Of a stretch of DNA of 64,000 nt, positions 54,600 to 63,747 are shown in pieces. Below the pieces are notes generated by a model. The model searched no databases. It was not told the DNA's origin and was given only the letters and a program-made list of their open reading frames with translations. Within the stretch, counting starts at the first letter, position 1; every line of letters begins with the position of its first letter. The stretch spans positions 2,480,001 to 2,544,000 of the forward strand of contig NZ_CP032382.1 in assembly GCF_003589925.1 (NCBI RefSeq). Reading direction: 5' to 3'. The DNA is from Chryseolinea soli (GTDB taxonomy: Bacteria; Bacteroidota; Bacteroidia; Cytophagales; Cyclobacteriaceae). The translations under genes and the position numbers were made by a program.

Positions 54600-55058
54600 A
54601 TGACTCTAGGTTTTGCCCCACCTCTCACCGCTTCAGAAAGCATGGTAAAAGCTTTTTATAAGGACGAATACGCCACCATCGAGCTGGACGAATCGATTCC
54701 CTGCATCAAGCTCACCCTGAATGGCGTGCCCCGCTATAGCGAGCATTACAACTTTGTGCAAATGAAGCGCCTGGAGCTGATGCGCCAGGAAATTCGCAAC
54801 TACCCCAAACTCCATATGCTCACCGACAGTCGCACGGCCGGTCCCGTGCTGGACGAGGATGTGGCCTATTTCCGGGGCCACGTGATGCCGGAAATGGAGA
54901 AAGCCGGTGTCCGCTACCTGGCCATTGTCATGCCCAGCAGCAAATTCACGCAGCTCACGATCCGGGAAATGATCGACGAAGCCACTATCATGAAAGTGCA
55001 ATTCTTCGACTCCATCCGCGACGCCCGGCACTGGCTCCGGAAGATGACACTGTTATAA
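54600..55058 (+). CDS. STAS/SpoIIAA-like protein, uncertain
   Basis: A 152-residue soluble protein, or 138 residues if the ATG at 54642 is used. The alpha/beta pattern (YKDEYATIELDESIPCIKLT, YPKLHMLTDSRTAGPVLDED, VRYLAIVMPSSKFTQLTIRE) resembles SpoIIAA-like STAS folds. No catalytic residues are evident. It may be controlled by the divergent XRE regulator 129 bp away. Function unknown. Confidence 0.6.
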   Translation: MTLGFAPPLTASESMVKAFYKDEYATIELDESIPCIKLTLNGVPRYSEHYNFVQMKRLELMRQEIRNYPKLHMLTDSRTAGPVLDEDVAYFRGHVMPEMEKAGVRYLAIVMPSSKFTQLTIREMIDEATIMKVQFFDSIRDARHWLRKMTLL

Positions 55059-55070
55059 TCCAGGTTACAT

Positions 55071-55721
55071 TTAGTCGCGAACGAAGAGCCATTTTATCCC
55101 TTTATACAGACCCACGAACGGATAGCCCAACAGGCCGATCTTATGCTTTTTCCGCAGGTGGATGGTCACCGTGGAAAAGGCCGCCAGGTGGTCAAAACGG
55201 GCAAGCTTGCCCTTGAGCAAATCGATCTCGCTGTTGAGGCGTTCCAGCTCCTTTTCAACTTTCACAGCGGCTTCGACGTTTTCTGCTTTTTCCAGTAACT
55301 GCAAGTAGCGTTGCCTGGCTTTCTCGGCGTTGTCGAGCCGGATGGTGTAGTCAGTATAATCATCGGTCACGTCCTGGCCAGAAAGGGAACGGGCTGTCAC
55401 TTTGCCCATGGCAGACAGGTCCTGTAGAACATTGCTAAGCTGTGCGGCAGGCACCCGTATGGTTGACAGCTCGTCGCCAACGGTCATCACATAGCCGTCG
55501 TATTTTTTTGTGAGCAGGGGAAGCTTTTTGTTAAGGCTGTCGGGCTCCTTTAACAGTAGCGTTATGGAGGCGTTGTAAAGCACTACGCGGTTTTTGTCGG
55601 CCGCAGCCTCGGCTGTTGGTGCCGACCGGAGGTCACTCAAATACCGGGCGCTGTACGAAGTATGCGTCCCGCATGAAGCAAGGCATAGCAGGAGGGTGGC
55701 ACAGAGAAGCATGTTTTTCAT
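55071..55721 (-). CDS. DUF4349 lipoprotein
   Basis: A 216-residue lipoprotein. The ATG at 55721 begins a signal with lipobox CLASC (lipid Cys17); the longer start at 55745 adds eight residues. DUF4349 features include NRVVLYNASITLLLKEPDSL, the TIRVPAAQLSNVLQDLSAMG strand-helix and a long coiled helix (AEKARQRYLQLLEKAENVEA). A final hydrophobic segment (IGLLGYPFVGLYKGIKWLFV) may touch the membrane. Function unknown. Confidence 0.85.
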   Translation of the reverse strand: MKNMLLCATLLLCLASCGTHTSYSARYLSDLRSAPTAEAAADKNRVVLYNASITLLLKEPDSLNKKLPLLTKKYDGYVMTVGDELSTIRVPAAQLSNVLQDLSAMGKVTARSLSGQDVTDDYTDYTIRLDNAEKARQRYLQLLEKAENVEAAVKVEKELERLNSEIDLLKGKLARFDHLAAFSTVTIHLRKKHKIGLLGYPFVGLYKGIKWLFVRD

Positions 55722-55779
55722 GGGATAGATTTTTTTACATCCCATAAAAAAACAAAAATCAATCCAAGCCGAAAGCTAT

Positions 55780-56649
55780 TTAGCTGCCGGGGTTCTTTTT
55801 GCCCGCGAGGAGTTTTGTTAATGTGTCGTCGAGCCTTTTCAAGCGGGTTTCCTCTCTTTTGGCGGAAGTGATCCAGACCGCATATTCCTTGCGATTGGTA
55901 TACGACAGGGTCTCGAAGAACTTCCGGGCAGCGGCATTCTTTTTCAACAGGGCCTGCAGGTCATCGGATATTTCCAGTACTCTTTCTTCGGTGTCTTTTT
56001 CGAGGGTGACATCGATCTTATCGCCGGCTTTTTTGCCGATCGCTTCGCGGATGTCTTTCCGGACAATGATGACGTGCCCACCGTTTCCCATCGGCGCCAG
56101 GATGCCACGATAGGGGTGGCCGTCGAAGGTGGCCTTCACTTTCACCTGGCCGCGGGTGCCATATTCTTTCTCAACATCGAAGGGCACGGTGATGAAGGCG
56201 CCATCAATTCCATCGGAAGGTTTTTCCATCGTAGCACGGAAGCGTTTTCCCGAGGTCTTCGAGGAGCGGTTCAGCACGGGGATTTTTGCACGCGAACGGA
56301 ATCGTAGTGCAGACCAGGTGTCGTCGATGGCGACCAGGCTCACGGCTTCGTATCCTGCAGCTTGAAGCCCATCCCAGCCGTTGTCGCGGGTGATGTCGGT
56401 TTTAATAGCGCTGCTCTTCTTGGGATAGGCGACCCAAAACAAGGCATCTTCTTTCAATGCCTTCAGTGCCTTAGGAAGGAGCTTATCGAGTGCTGCTTTG
56501 TCTTTGGTGAAAAGCAAAACAAATCCATAGGAGACTTTTGCTTTTGGGGTGGTGTCGTAAGGCTTCTGATCAAAGCCCGAAGGAGCGTTCAATACCAGCC
56601 CCTCGTCGGTCGTTTTGACTTTCAATTTGCCTGTTAGAATCTTGTCCAT
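55780..56649 (-). CDS. YdeI/OmpD-associated family protein with DUF1905
   Basis: A 289-residue cytosolic protein of three parts. Residues about 1-115 look like a small nucleotide-independent alpha/beta domain (DUF3052-like: LLFTKDKAALDKLLPKALKA, ALFWVAYPKKSSAIKTDITR). Residues about 130-225 match DUF1905 (FRATMEKPSDGIDGAFITVP, GHVIIVRKDIREAIGKKAGD). Residues about 230-285 match the YdeI C-terminal helices (KKNAAARKFFETLSYTNRKE). None has an established molecular function. Stands alone. Confidence 0.8.
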   Translation of the reverse strand: MDKILTGKLKVKTTDEGLVLNAPSGFDQKPYDTTPKAKVSYGFVLLFTKDKAALDKLLPKALKALKEDALFWVAYPKKSSAIKTDITRDNGWDGLQAAGYEAVSLVAIDDTWSALRFRSRAKIPVLNRSSKTSGKRFRATMEKPSDGIDGAFITVPFDVEKEYGTRGQVKVKATFDGHPYRGILAPMGNGGHVIIVRKDIREAIGKKAGDKIDVTLEKDTEERVLEISDDLQALLKKNAAARKFFETLSYTNRKEYAVWITSAKREETRLKRLDDTLTKLLAGKKNPGS

Positions 56650-56952
56650 AGCAGTTACATTTTTCCGGCTTAAGAATGGTTTTCTTACTTCCCATTGAGG
56701 GACATGAAACCTTCAAGCCCGTTCAAATTTAAAGGTCGAAGCCGAAAGGGAGGGTAAAATTTTAACTTCTTCCCCGAAAAAATACAGAATAAAATGGTGA
56801 AACTCCTTTATAATGAGGCAATAAACTTTGGAAAAGGGGGTGCTTTGCCTTGTTTTCTTAAGCCTATATAAATTATCTTGCGCAGTTTAAGATTAGACAA
56901 CCATTCCTAGGCCCGCTATTTGCACTCAAGCCGTTTGCTTGTCACGAAACCT

Positions 56953-58779
56953 ATGCGCGATCTTATAAAGCATTTGCCCGCTGTTATCTACGAATACACG
57001 ATTCTGCCCAATGGAATCCGTCGTTTCGATTTCATCAGTGAGGCTTGCGAGTCGTTGCTGGGCATTTCGCCAGAGGCGGTCATGAACGACGCCGGGGCGA
57101 TGGACGCCCTCGTACATAGGGAGGATATCGGGCAACTACAGGCCAGCTCGCTGGTCAGCGAACAGGCCGGGCGCGAATGGAATTGGCAAGGGCGCATGCA
57201 AGTGCGCGGCAAGATCAAGTGGGTCGAAATACGCTCGAATCACGAGCTTCGAAGCGACGGCGTCATCATCCGCCGGGGCATTATCCAGGACATTACCGAA
57301 CGCATAGAAACCGCCCGCGAAAGCGAAGAGCGATATCAATCCTTGATCGAACGACTGCCCATTGGGGTGGTCATCCACAAACAAGGCAAATTGGTTTTTG
57401 CCAATGCTTTTGCCCACGCCATTTTAGGGGGTGAAAAAAGCGAGAACCTGGTGGGCACAGATGTATTGAACTTTGTGCACCCCGAATATCATCAACGCGT
57501 CATTCGTAGAATGAAAGAAGTGGCCGTAGGGTTGCCCGGGGCCATGATCGAACAAAAATACGTGCGCCAAGACGGCCAGGTCATCGACGTGGAGACGATG
57601 GCCTATCCGTTCACTTTCCGCGGCGAGCCCTGTGTGCAGGTGATCTTCCGCGACATTACGGAGCGCAAGCAGGTGGAGGCGCGGATCAAAAAGAATGAAA
57701 CCCTGTTGGCCCAACTTTTTCAGAATGTGCCCATGGCCGTCGTACTGCTCACTGACTCGGGAAAAGTGGAGCAGGTTAACAGAGGGTTCGAAGAAATGTT
57801 CGGCTATACGCTCCCGGAATTGAAGGGGCGCAGCATCAACGATTTTATCGTGCCCGAGGAACTCACCCACGAGGGCGTCGACCTCAACAACCTCATCACC
57901 AGCCATCGCATCGTGAGCATCGAAACCGTCAGAAGGCATCGTCACGGCCGGATCGTGAACGTGATCCTTTACGGTATGCCGGTGATGTTGGACAACGAGA
58001 CCATCGGGATCTATGGCGTATATGTCGATATCACGGAACGCAAACGGGTAGAAGAAGAATTGAAGATCCGCAATGGCGAACTCGACAATTTTGTTTATAA
58101 AGTTTCGCACGATCTGCGTGCCCCCCTGTCGTCCATCCTGGGCCTGGTGAATCTGGCCAAGCTGCCGGGCAACACCGACAACCCGATGGACTACATCGAC
58201 ATCATCGGCAGCAAAGTAGAACACCTCGACCATTTCATCGGCGATGTGTTGAGCCATTCCAAAAACCTGAAAATGGAGGTGAGTGTGCGCAAAGTCGACT
58301 TCACCAAGATCATCGAGGAGACCTTCAACGATCTCAACTACCTGGAGGGGGCCAAGGAGATCAAGCGCATGATCAAGGTGGAAGGCATCGATTTCTACAG
58401 CGACCCGTGGCGTATTGCCGAAATCCTGCGAAACCTCATTTCCAATGCCATTAAATACCGCCAGTTAGAACAAGTCGCTCCCGAAATTGGTATTAAAATA
58501 AACATTGATCACCTTCGTGCCGAAATGGTCTTTGCCGACAACGGCATCGGCATCAGTGAAGAGAACCTGGAAAGAATTTTTGAAATGTTTTATCGCGCCA
58601 CAGAACAATCCGACGGATCGGGAATCGGTCTCTACATCGTGAAAAATGCCATCGACAAATTGGGTGGACAGATCACGGTGGCCAGCCGGTTGGGTCATGG
58701 CACCCGCTTTGCTATTTTGCTGCCCAACCGCATAAACAGTATGATTGGCAAAATGCCTTCCATAGGCGTTGAACAATAA
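56953..58779 (+). CDS. PAS-domain sensor histidine kinase
   Basis: A 608-residue soluble kinase with no transmembrane helix. The ATG at 56953 is used; a TTG at 56920 is also in frame. Three PAS domains are visible (about 3-130, 132-255, 260-380), each ending in a DITER-type motif (GIIQDITERIE, VIFRDITERKQ, VDITERKR). The dimerisation domain holds the phospho-His in KVSHDLRAPLSSILG, and the ATPase has N-, G1- and G2-box motifs (LISNAIKYR, DNGIGI, GSGIGLYIVKNAI). It shares a TAATG with the next gene. The 303-bp gap 56650-56952 upstream holds nothing I recognise. Confidence 0.93.
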   Translation: MRDLIKHLPAVIYEYTILPNGIRRFDFISEACESLLGISPEAVMNDAGAMDALVHREDIGQLQASSLVSEQAGREWNWQGRMQVRGKIKWVEIRSNHELRSDGVIIRRGIIQDITERIETARESEERYQSLIERLPIGVVIHKQGKLVFANAFAHAILGGEKSENLVGTDVLNFVHPEYHQRVIRRMKEVAVGLPGAMIEQKYVRQDGQVIDVETMAYPFTFRGEPCVQVIFRDITERKQVEARIKKNETLLAQLFQNVPMAVVLLTDSGKVEQVNRGFEEMFGYTLPELKGRSINDFIVPEELTHEGVDLNNLITSHRIVSIETVRRHRHGRIVNVILYGMPVMLDNETIGIYGVYVDITERKRVEEELKIRNGELDNFVYKVSHDLRAPLSSILGLVNLAKLPGNTDNPMDYIDIIGSKVEHLDHFIGDVLSHSKNLKMEVSVRKVDFTKIIEETFNDLNYLEGAKEIKRMIKVEGIDFYSDPWRIAEILRNLISNAIKYRQLEQVAPEIGIKINIDHLRAEMVFADNGIGISEENLERIFEMFYRATEQSDGSGIGLYIVKNAIDKLGGQITVASRLGHGTRFAILLPNRINSMIGKMPSIGVEQ

Positions 58780-59948
58780 TGAAGATCTACGAAGTATCTA
58801 CGCGCCAGCAGGCCCATGAATTTCTCATGCTGCCGGTGAAGCTTTATAAAAACGAACCCCACTGGATCCGTCCGCTGGACAAGGATGTGGAGGCTGTCTT
58901 CGACAAAGAAAAGAACAAGACCTTCCGTCATGGCGAATGCGTTCGCTGGATCTTGGTGAACGACAAACAGGAGACCATCGGCCGTGTGGCCGCTTTTGTG
59001 AATCAGAAAACCGTAAAGAAGGGGAACGACCAGCCTACCGGCGGAATGGGATTCTTTGAATGCATCAACAACAAGGATGCGGCCTTCATGCTCTTCAACC
59101 AGTGCAAGCATTGGCTCCAGGGCAAAGGCATGGAAGCGATGGACGGTCCGGTTAATTTTGGCAGCCGCGACCGGTGGTGGGGATTGCTCATTGAAGGCTT
59201 CGATCGCGAGCCGAACTACCAGTGCAACTATAATTTCCCCTACTACAAAGATTTTTTTGAGGAGTACGGATTCAAGGTCTACTTCTATCAACTCACCTTC
59301 TTCCGCCTCATCAAAGAGCCCGTCATCGAGCGACTGCGCGAGAAGGCGGCCATCACGGCGAAAGATCCGGACTACGATTTTCATTGCCTCGAAAAAAGCG
59401 AACTTCCTAAATTGGCCGAGTACCTGCACCACGTGTACAACAAAGCCTGGGCAAACCGTTCGGAAAATCCGGAGCTGAGCTTGCAGCAGGCGCGTTTGCT
59501 GGTGGCGCAGATGAAACCCATCCTGGACCGTCGCTTATTGTATTTTGGATTTTATAAAGGTGAGCCGGTGAGCTTCTTTCTATCGCTGCCGGAGATCAAC
59601 CAGATCTTCAAATACGTGAACGGAAAACTGAACTGGATCGGCAAATTGAAGTTCCTGTATCACACGATCATGAAGACCAACCGCAAGGCGTTTGGAATTT
59701 TGTTTGGCGTGGTGCCCGAGCATCAAGGCAAGGGGCTGGACGGTGCCATGATCATGAATTCGCGGGTCGTGCTCCAGGACCAGTACAACCGTTACGATGA
59801 ATATGAAATGAATTGGATCGGCGACTTCAACCCGAAGATGATCCTTGTCGTAGAACAGGTGGGCGGAACGGTCTGCAAGCGGCATGCCACCTATCGCAAG
59901 CTGTTTGATGAGACCAAACCCTTCAAGCGGGCGCCCATCCTAGGTTAG
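58779..59948 (+). CDS. GNAT-fold acyltransferase-like protein
   Basis: A 389-residue soluble protein of a type widespread in Bacteroidota. The C-terminal 120 residues contain the GNAT acyl-CoA loop as VPEHQGKGLDGAMI, and the N-terminal half has a second GNAT-like pattern (GRVAAFVNQ, MGFFECINN). The conserved MDGPVNFGSRDRWWGLLIEG and PNYQCNYNFPYYKDFFEEYG blocks mark the family. Substrate unknown. Its ATG overlaps the stop of the PAS kinase, and hemH follows after eight bases, so all three appear to be one operon. Confidence 0.75.
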   Translation: MKIYEVSTRQQAHEFLMLPVKLYKNEPHWIRPLDKDVEAVFDKEKNKTFRHGECVRWILVNDKQETIGRVAAFVNQKTVKKGNDQPTGGMGFFECINNKDAAFMLFNQCKHWLQGKGMEAMDGPVNFGSRDRWWGLLIEGFDREPNYQCNYNFPYYKDFFEEYGFKVYFYQLTFFRLIKEPVIERLREKAAITAKDPDYDFHCLEKSELPKLAEYLHHVYNKAWANRSENPELSLQQARLLVAQMKPILDRRLLYFGFYKGEPVSFFLSLPEINQIFKYVNGKLNWIGKLKFLYHTIMKTNRKAFGILFGVVPEHQGKGLDGAMIMNSRVVLQDQYNRYDEYEMNWIGDFNPKMILVVEQVGGTVCKRHATYRKLFDETKPFKRAPILG

Positions 59949-59956
59949 AGAAAAGT

Positions 59957-60964
59957 ATGAAAAGCAAAACCGGCGTTTTACTGATAAATCTCGGCACACC
60001 CGATAGCCCCGCTGTTGGCGATGTGCGTTCGTATCTCTCACAATTTCTCAACGATCCACGGGTGATCGATCTGCCGTGGCTATCGCGAAAGTTGCTTGTG
60101 AACTTTTTGATCGTCCCGTTCCGCGCACCCAAGTCGGCCAAAATCTATCAAAAACTATGGACGGCCAACGGGTCGCCGTTGTTGTATTACAGCGAAAAGG
60201 CAAAAGATTTGTTACAAGCGTCGCTGGGGAGCGACTACGAAGTGCACCTGGCCATGCGCTACAAGAATCCTTCCATTCCTGATGTCCTGGAAGCGATGCG
60301 AAAGCTGAATTATGAGAAGATCGTGGTGCTGCCCATGTTCCCGCAATATGCGTCGGCATCGACGGGTTCGGCCTTGGATGAAGTGATGCGGGTGATGCGC
60401 ACCTGGTGGGTGGTGCCGGAAGTGAAATTCATCAGCCAGTATTACGATCATCCGAAATTCATCGAGGCTTTCGTAGCCCGTGGACGCCAATATAATTTAG
60501 CGGACTACGATCATATTCTTTTCTCTTACCACGGCCTACCCGAACGGCAGGTAGATAAGGTGCACAACGATGGTCGTTGTGCAAATCACAACTGCGAGCA
60601 AGAGATCACCGAAGAAAACAAATACTGCTACAAGGCCACGTGCTATGGCACTACCCGGCTGTTGGTGGAAAAGCTGAACATTCCCGAGGGAAAATACACG
60701 GTCTGCTTTCAATCACGCCTGGATAAAAAATGGCTCATGCCGTTTTCCGATAAAGTCGTGGAGGAATGCGCTCGCAAGGGAATGAAAAAGATCCTTGTAT
60801 TTTCGCCCGCCTTCACAGCCGATTGCCTGGAAACGATCATCGAGATCGGTGACGAATACCAGGAGATCTTTAAAGAACACGGCGGAGAAAAAGTGCAGCT
60901 GGTGGAGAGTCTGAATGATCATCCTACCTGGATCGACTGTCTGAAAGACCTGGTGATCACCTAA
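59957..60964 (+). CDS. hemH: Ferrochelatase with Cys-rich internal segment
   Basis: A 335-residue enzyme that inserts iron into protoporphyrin. Motifs: GVLLINLGTPDSPAVGDVRS at the N-terminus, catalytic His in LFSYHGLPERQ, and Glu in PAFTADCLETIIEIG. A Cys-containing internal segment, GRCANHNCEQEITEENKYCY then KATCYG, has four Cys in the position where some bacterial ferrochelatases bind an iron-sulfur cluster. It converges on the LytTR gene, overlapping it by four bases. Last gene of the kinase/GNAT/hemH unit. Confidence 0.97.
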   Translation: MKSKTGVLLINLGTPDSPAVGDVRSYLSQFLNDPRVIDLPWLSRKLLVNFLIVPFRAPKSAKIYQKLWTANGSPLLYYSEKAKDLLQASLGSDYEVHLAMRYKNPSIPDVLEAMRKLNYEKIVVLPMFPQYASASTGSALDEVMRVMRTWWVVPEVKFISQYYDHPKFIEAFVARGRQYNLADYDHILFSYHGLPERQVDKVHNDGRCANHNCEQEITEENKYCYKATCYGTTRLLVEKLNIPEGKYTVCFQSRLDKKWLMPFSDKVVEECARKGMKKILVFSPAFTADCLETIIEIGDEYQEIFKEHGGEKVQLVESLNDHPTWIDCLKDLVIT

Positions 60965-61701
60965 TCGGTGGCGTCGTTCACGCCAACCTTATTCAGTCGT
61001 TTCATAATTTCCTGCTTATACAACGGACCCACGGGCAGTTCTGTCTTGCCCATGAACACGGCGTGTTGACTGTAGGAATCTATTTTCTTTACGGCCACAA
61101 TGAAGGAGCGATGGATGCGCATGAAGTCTTCCTCCGGCAACATTTCTTCCAACGCGGTGATGGTCTGTTTGGTGATGACCTGTCTGGTGGTCACGATCTT
61201 TACATAATCTTTCAAGCTTTCGATGTATTGGATCTCGTCCACCATGATCTTTACCATTTTGCGGTCGGCGCGGACGTAGAGGAAACGCTCGTCGGCAGCG
61301 TGCAGCGATTCTTTTCTGCCGGGCGTTGGGGCTTGACGTTGTTCGAGGTCCAGCACTTTGTGCACGGCGCGCAGGAAGCGTTCCAAGGAGTAGGGCTTCA
61401 ATAAATAATCGACAGCGCCCAATTCAAAGCCTTCTACGGCGTAGTCGCGGTGCGCTGTGGTGAAGATGACCCGCGGAGGATTGGGGAGCGCCTTCAGAAA
61501 TTCTGTGCCCAGCAAGCGGGGCATCTGGATGTCGAGGAAGAGCAGGTCCACGGGATGCTGGCGGAGAAACTCGAAGGCTGCCAGGGCGTGATGGCATTCC
61601 CCCACGACTTCCAAGGTGGGCAGCGTTGCGATATACGTCCGCAACACCTCCAGCGCGGGGGGTTCGTCGTCGATCAGCAGGCAGCGAAATTTGGGGATCA
61701 C
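60961..61701 (-). CDS. LytTR-family response regulator
   Basis: A 246-residue regulator. The receiver has D11-D12, phospho-acceptor Asp57 in LLFLDIQMPRLLG and Lys in YLLKPYSL. The LytTR DNA-binding domain covers about 140-240 (VDEIQYIESLKDYVKIVTTR, FMRIHRSFIVAVKKIDSY). It overlaps its kinase by four bases, and its stop overlaps that of hemH on the other strand. A second LytS/LytTR pair besides the one at 3.8-5.7 kb. Confidence 0.95.
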   Translation of the reverse strand: MIPKFRCLLIDDEPPALEVLRTYIATLPTLEVVGECHHALAAFEFLRQHPVDLLFLDIQMPRLLGTEFLKALPNPPRVIFTTAHRDYAVEGFELGAVDYLLKPYSLERFLRAVHKVLDLEQRQAPTPGRKESLHAADERFLYVRADRKMVKIMVDEIQYIESLKDYVKIVTTRQVITKQTITALEEMLPEEDFMRIHRSFIVAVKKIDSYSQHAVFMGKTELPVGPLYKQEIMKRLNKVGVNDATD

Positions 61702-62795
61702 GCGTAGGGTATTTTAATCTTGTCCAGCTCGATGGTTAAAGAGACCACAAACAGGTCCGTGTCTTCGGTGATACGGAGTTCGTGGCCGTTGGGATACAGC
61801 AGCTCCAGTCTTTTCTTCACGTTGAGGAGGCCTACGTGAGCGGAATTTTCCTGCGAGGTGCTTTCATCTACCCTTCCGTTTGCCAGTTTGAATTTCAGCA
61901 CCGATTGCTGTACGTTAAGATCGAGACTGATCCATGCCTGTTCGATCATTTCGTTGGCGCCGTGTTTAAAACTGTTCTCTAGAAAGGGCAGGAGCAACAA
62001 CGGCGCGATGTAGGGACGCTGCAGATCGCCTTGCACGTTCACGGTCATATCCAGTCGGTTGCCAAACCGTTCCTTCTCCAGGTCGATATAGTCATACAGC
62101 ACTTGGATCTCTTTTTGCAATTCGATGGTGGCTCCCCGGCAATCGGTGAGCATGTAGCGCATGAGCTGCGAAAGCTTCAAGATGGTCTCGGGAGTGCGAT
62201 CCGATTTTTTCAGGGCGAGCGAATAAATGCTGTTGAGCGTGTTGAACATGAAATGCGGATGCAACTGTCCTTGCAGCAATTCCAACTCGGCGCGAAGCTT
62301 TTCTTTTTCGAGCTTTTCGGTCTCGACGCGCTTGCGATAGAAATTCTTCACCAGCTTGATGGCCACGGCAAATCCAGCTGCTGTCATGGAGCCGCGCAGC
62401 CCGCCCATGAACGAATAAAAAACCGTCGTGTGTCTCATGGGAAAATCTACCCATGCCCGATAGCCTGCGATAACAAACTTGTTCAACAGCGTCGATATTC
62501 CGGCGGCTACCATGATCATGAAAAGCGTAGACAGCAAGGCCTGCCAGTAGCGGTCTTTCAGGATGAGCCTGGGCAGCACGCCGTAGATGATGCTATAGCT
62601 GAGAAACATATGCGCCGGCAAAAAGATAAGCGCTTCGACGAAGGAGATCTTGAACAGCGTGGAGGAGTCTTCGATATAGTAAAATCCATAGAGCACCCCA
62701 AAGAATAGCCACCACGCCAGCCAGAATAGAAAATGCCGCGCAAAACGGTAAGAAGGGATTCCGGACAGGACCAACCGCGAAAAGAAACTATCCAT
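61698..62795 (-). CDS. LytS-family sensor histidine kinase
   Basis: A 365-residue kinase. The ATG at 62795 begins just before the membrane part; the open frame to 62879 is less likely. Four transmembrane helices fill about 20-150 without an extracellular sensor domain. The phospho-acceptor is His181 in LHPHFMFNTLNSIYSLAL, and the ATPase N-box is LLLPFLENSFKHGAN. It is upstream of, and overlaps by four bases, the LytTR regulator, forming a two-component pair. Confidence 0.93.
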   Translation of the reverse strand: MDSFFSRLVLSGIPSYRFARHFLFWLAWWLFFGVLYGFYYIEDSSTLFKISFVEALIFLPAHMFLSYSIIYGVLPRLILKDRYWQALLSTLFMIMVAAGISTLLNKFVIAGYRAWVDFPMRHTTVFYSFMGGLRGSMTAAGFAVAIKLVKNFYRKRVETEKLEKEKLRAELELLQGQLHPHFMFNTLNSIYSLALKKSDRTPETILKLSQLMRYMLTDCRGATIELQKEIQVLYDYIDLEKERFGNRLDMTVNVQGDLQRPYIAPLLLLPFLENSFKHGANEMIEQAWISLDLNVQQSVLKFKLANGRVDESTSQENSAHVGLLNVKKRLELLYPNGHELRITEDTDLFVVSLTIELDKIKIPYA

Positions 62796-62984
62796 CGCTA
62801 AACTTACTCGTTCTGCAGCTAAAGGTTGTGGGAAAAAGTCATTTGTAGACAAAAGTGCCGTTATCGTCGATAAAACCATTTGATCGCCGGGCTTCTTCTC
62901 TATGTCTGGTAAAGGCCTGCATAAGGCTAAGTCTCAAATATTTCTCAACAGACTTCACGTATTTCCATCAAAAGATCAAAAGTT

Positions 62985-63281
62985 ATGAAACGCCTTGTCC
63001 TTTTATCCGCCTTTGCGCTGTTGGCCCTGACCACAGCCTTTGCTCAAGCCTCGCCGTCGCCCGTTTATTGGGTTGTAGAAACCAATCCCAAGCACACCAA
63101 TTATTCCATCGTCCGTTTTTATGACGCCGGCAATGCGCTGGTACATGAAGTCACGATCGATGGTGCCTACATCAACATAAAGAAAGCAAAATATAGAAAG
63201 AAGCTTGACCAGTTGTTAAAGCAATACAATGATCGCGACGCGGTTGCTTCAAAAAAGAACAGATCGAGACGTTCGATTTGA
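62985..63281 (+). CDS. Small secreted protein, function unknown
   Basis: A 98-residue protein with a clear signal peptide (LVLLSAFALLALTTAFA). The mature part (PVYWVVETNPKHTNYSIVRF, YDAGNALVHEVTIDGAYINI) is beta-rich and ends in a basic, Lys/Arg-rich tail (KKNRSRRSI). I recognise no family. It has its own terminator at 63297 and is divergent from the LytS gene. Confidence 0.6.
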   Translation: MKRLVLLSAFALLALTTAFAQASPSPVYWVVETNPKHTNYSIVRFYDAGNALVHEVTIDGAYINIKKAKYRKKLDQLLKQYNDRDAVASKKNRSRRSI

Positions 63282-63296
63282 TTTAGTAGTTAGAGC

Positions 63297-63330
63297 AAAA
63301 GCCCGGCATTCGCTGGGCTTTTTTATTTTT
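63297..63330 (+). terminator. Rho-independent terminator after the small secreted protein
   Basis: AGCCCGGC (63300-63307) pairs with GCTGGGCT (63312-63319) around an ATTC loop, with flanking A and T runs that extend the stem. The symmetric A/T flanks could also stop the minus-strand DUF2721 transcript. Confidence 0.85.
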
Positions 63331-63342
63331 ATTTTTCAGTAA

Positions 63343-63741
63343 CTATTCCTCCAGCATGTCCTTCAACTCAATCTCCAACGCCCGCGTGCTGATATAAATT
63401 TCATTCAACGAAAGTGCCAGCGAGATCAGCAAAAACAATAAGCTCAGCCCAAAGCAGCTAAAAGCCATCACCTGATTCTCCAGGTAAAAGAACAGCATCG
63501 AAAGCACACAAAGGAAGAAGCTGCTGATCCCGGCGCCCTGCATGTGCTTGATCAGCGTCAACCTCTTTTTGAGATTCCGGATCTGAGCCTGAATAATCTC
63601 ACGTTCCTCCTGCACCTGTTTGTATTTCGTGTGAAGGCTGCGGATCAATGTGGCCAACGCCAGGAAACGATTGGTGTAGGCCAGCATCAATAATGTGATG
63701 GCAGGGAAGAGCAGGGCCGGTGTATTGATGGAGATATCCAT
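63343..63741 (-). CDS. DUF2721 membrane protein
   Basis: A 132-residue protein. An N-terminal helix (PALLFPAITLLMLAYTNRFL) precedes a charged cytoplasmic coiled coil (about 38-65) and two further helices (AGISSFFLCVLSMLFFYLEN, FSCFGLSLLFLLISLALSLN). The layout and the LAYTNRFLALATLIR motif fit DUF2721. Function unknown. It lies six bases after the MFS transporter fragment on the same strand. Confidence 0.85.
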   Translation of the reverse strand: MDISINTPALLFPAITLLMLAYTNRFLALATLIRSLHTKYKQVQEEREIIQAQIRNLKKRLTLIKHMQGAGISSFFLCVLSMLFFYLENQVMAFSCFGLSLLFLLISLALSLNEIYISTRALEIELKDMLEE

Positions 63742-63747
63742 ATCCGT

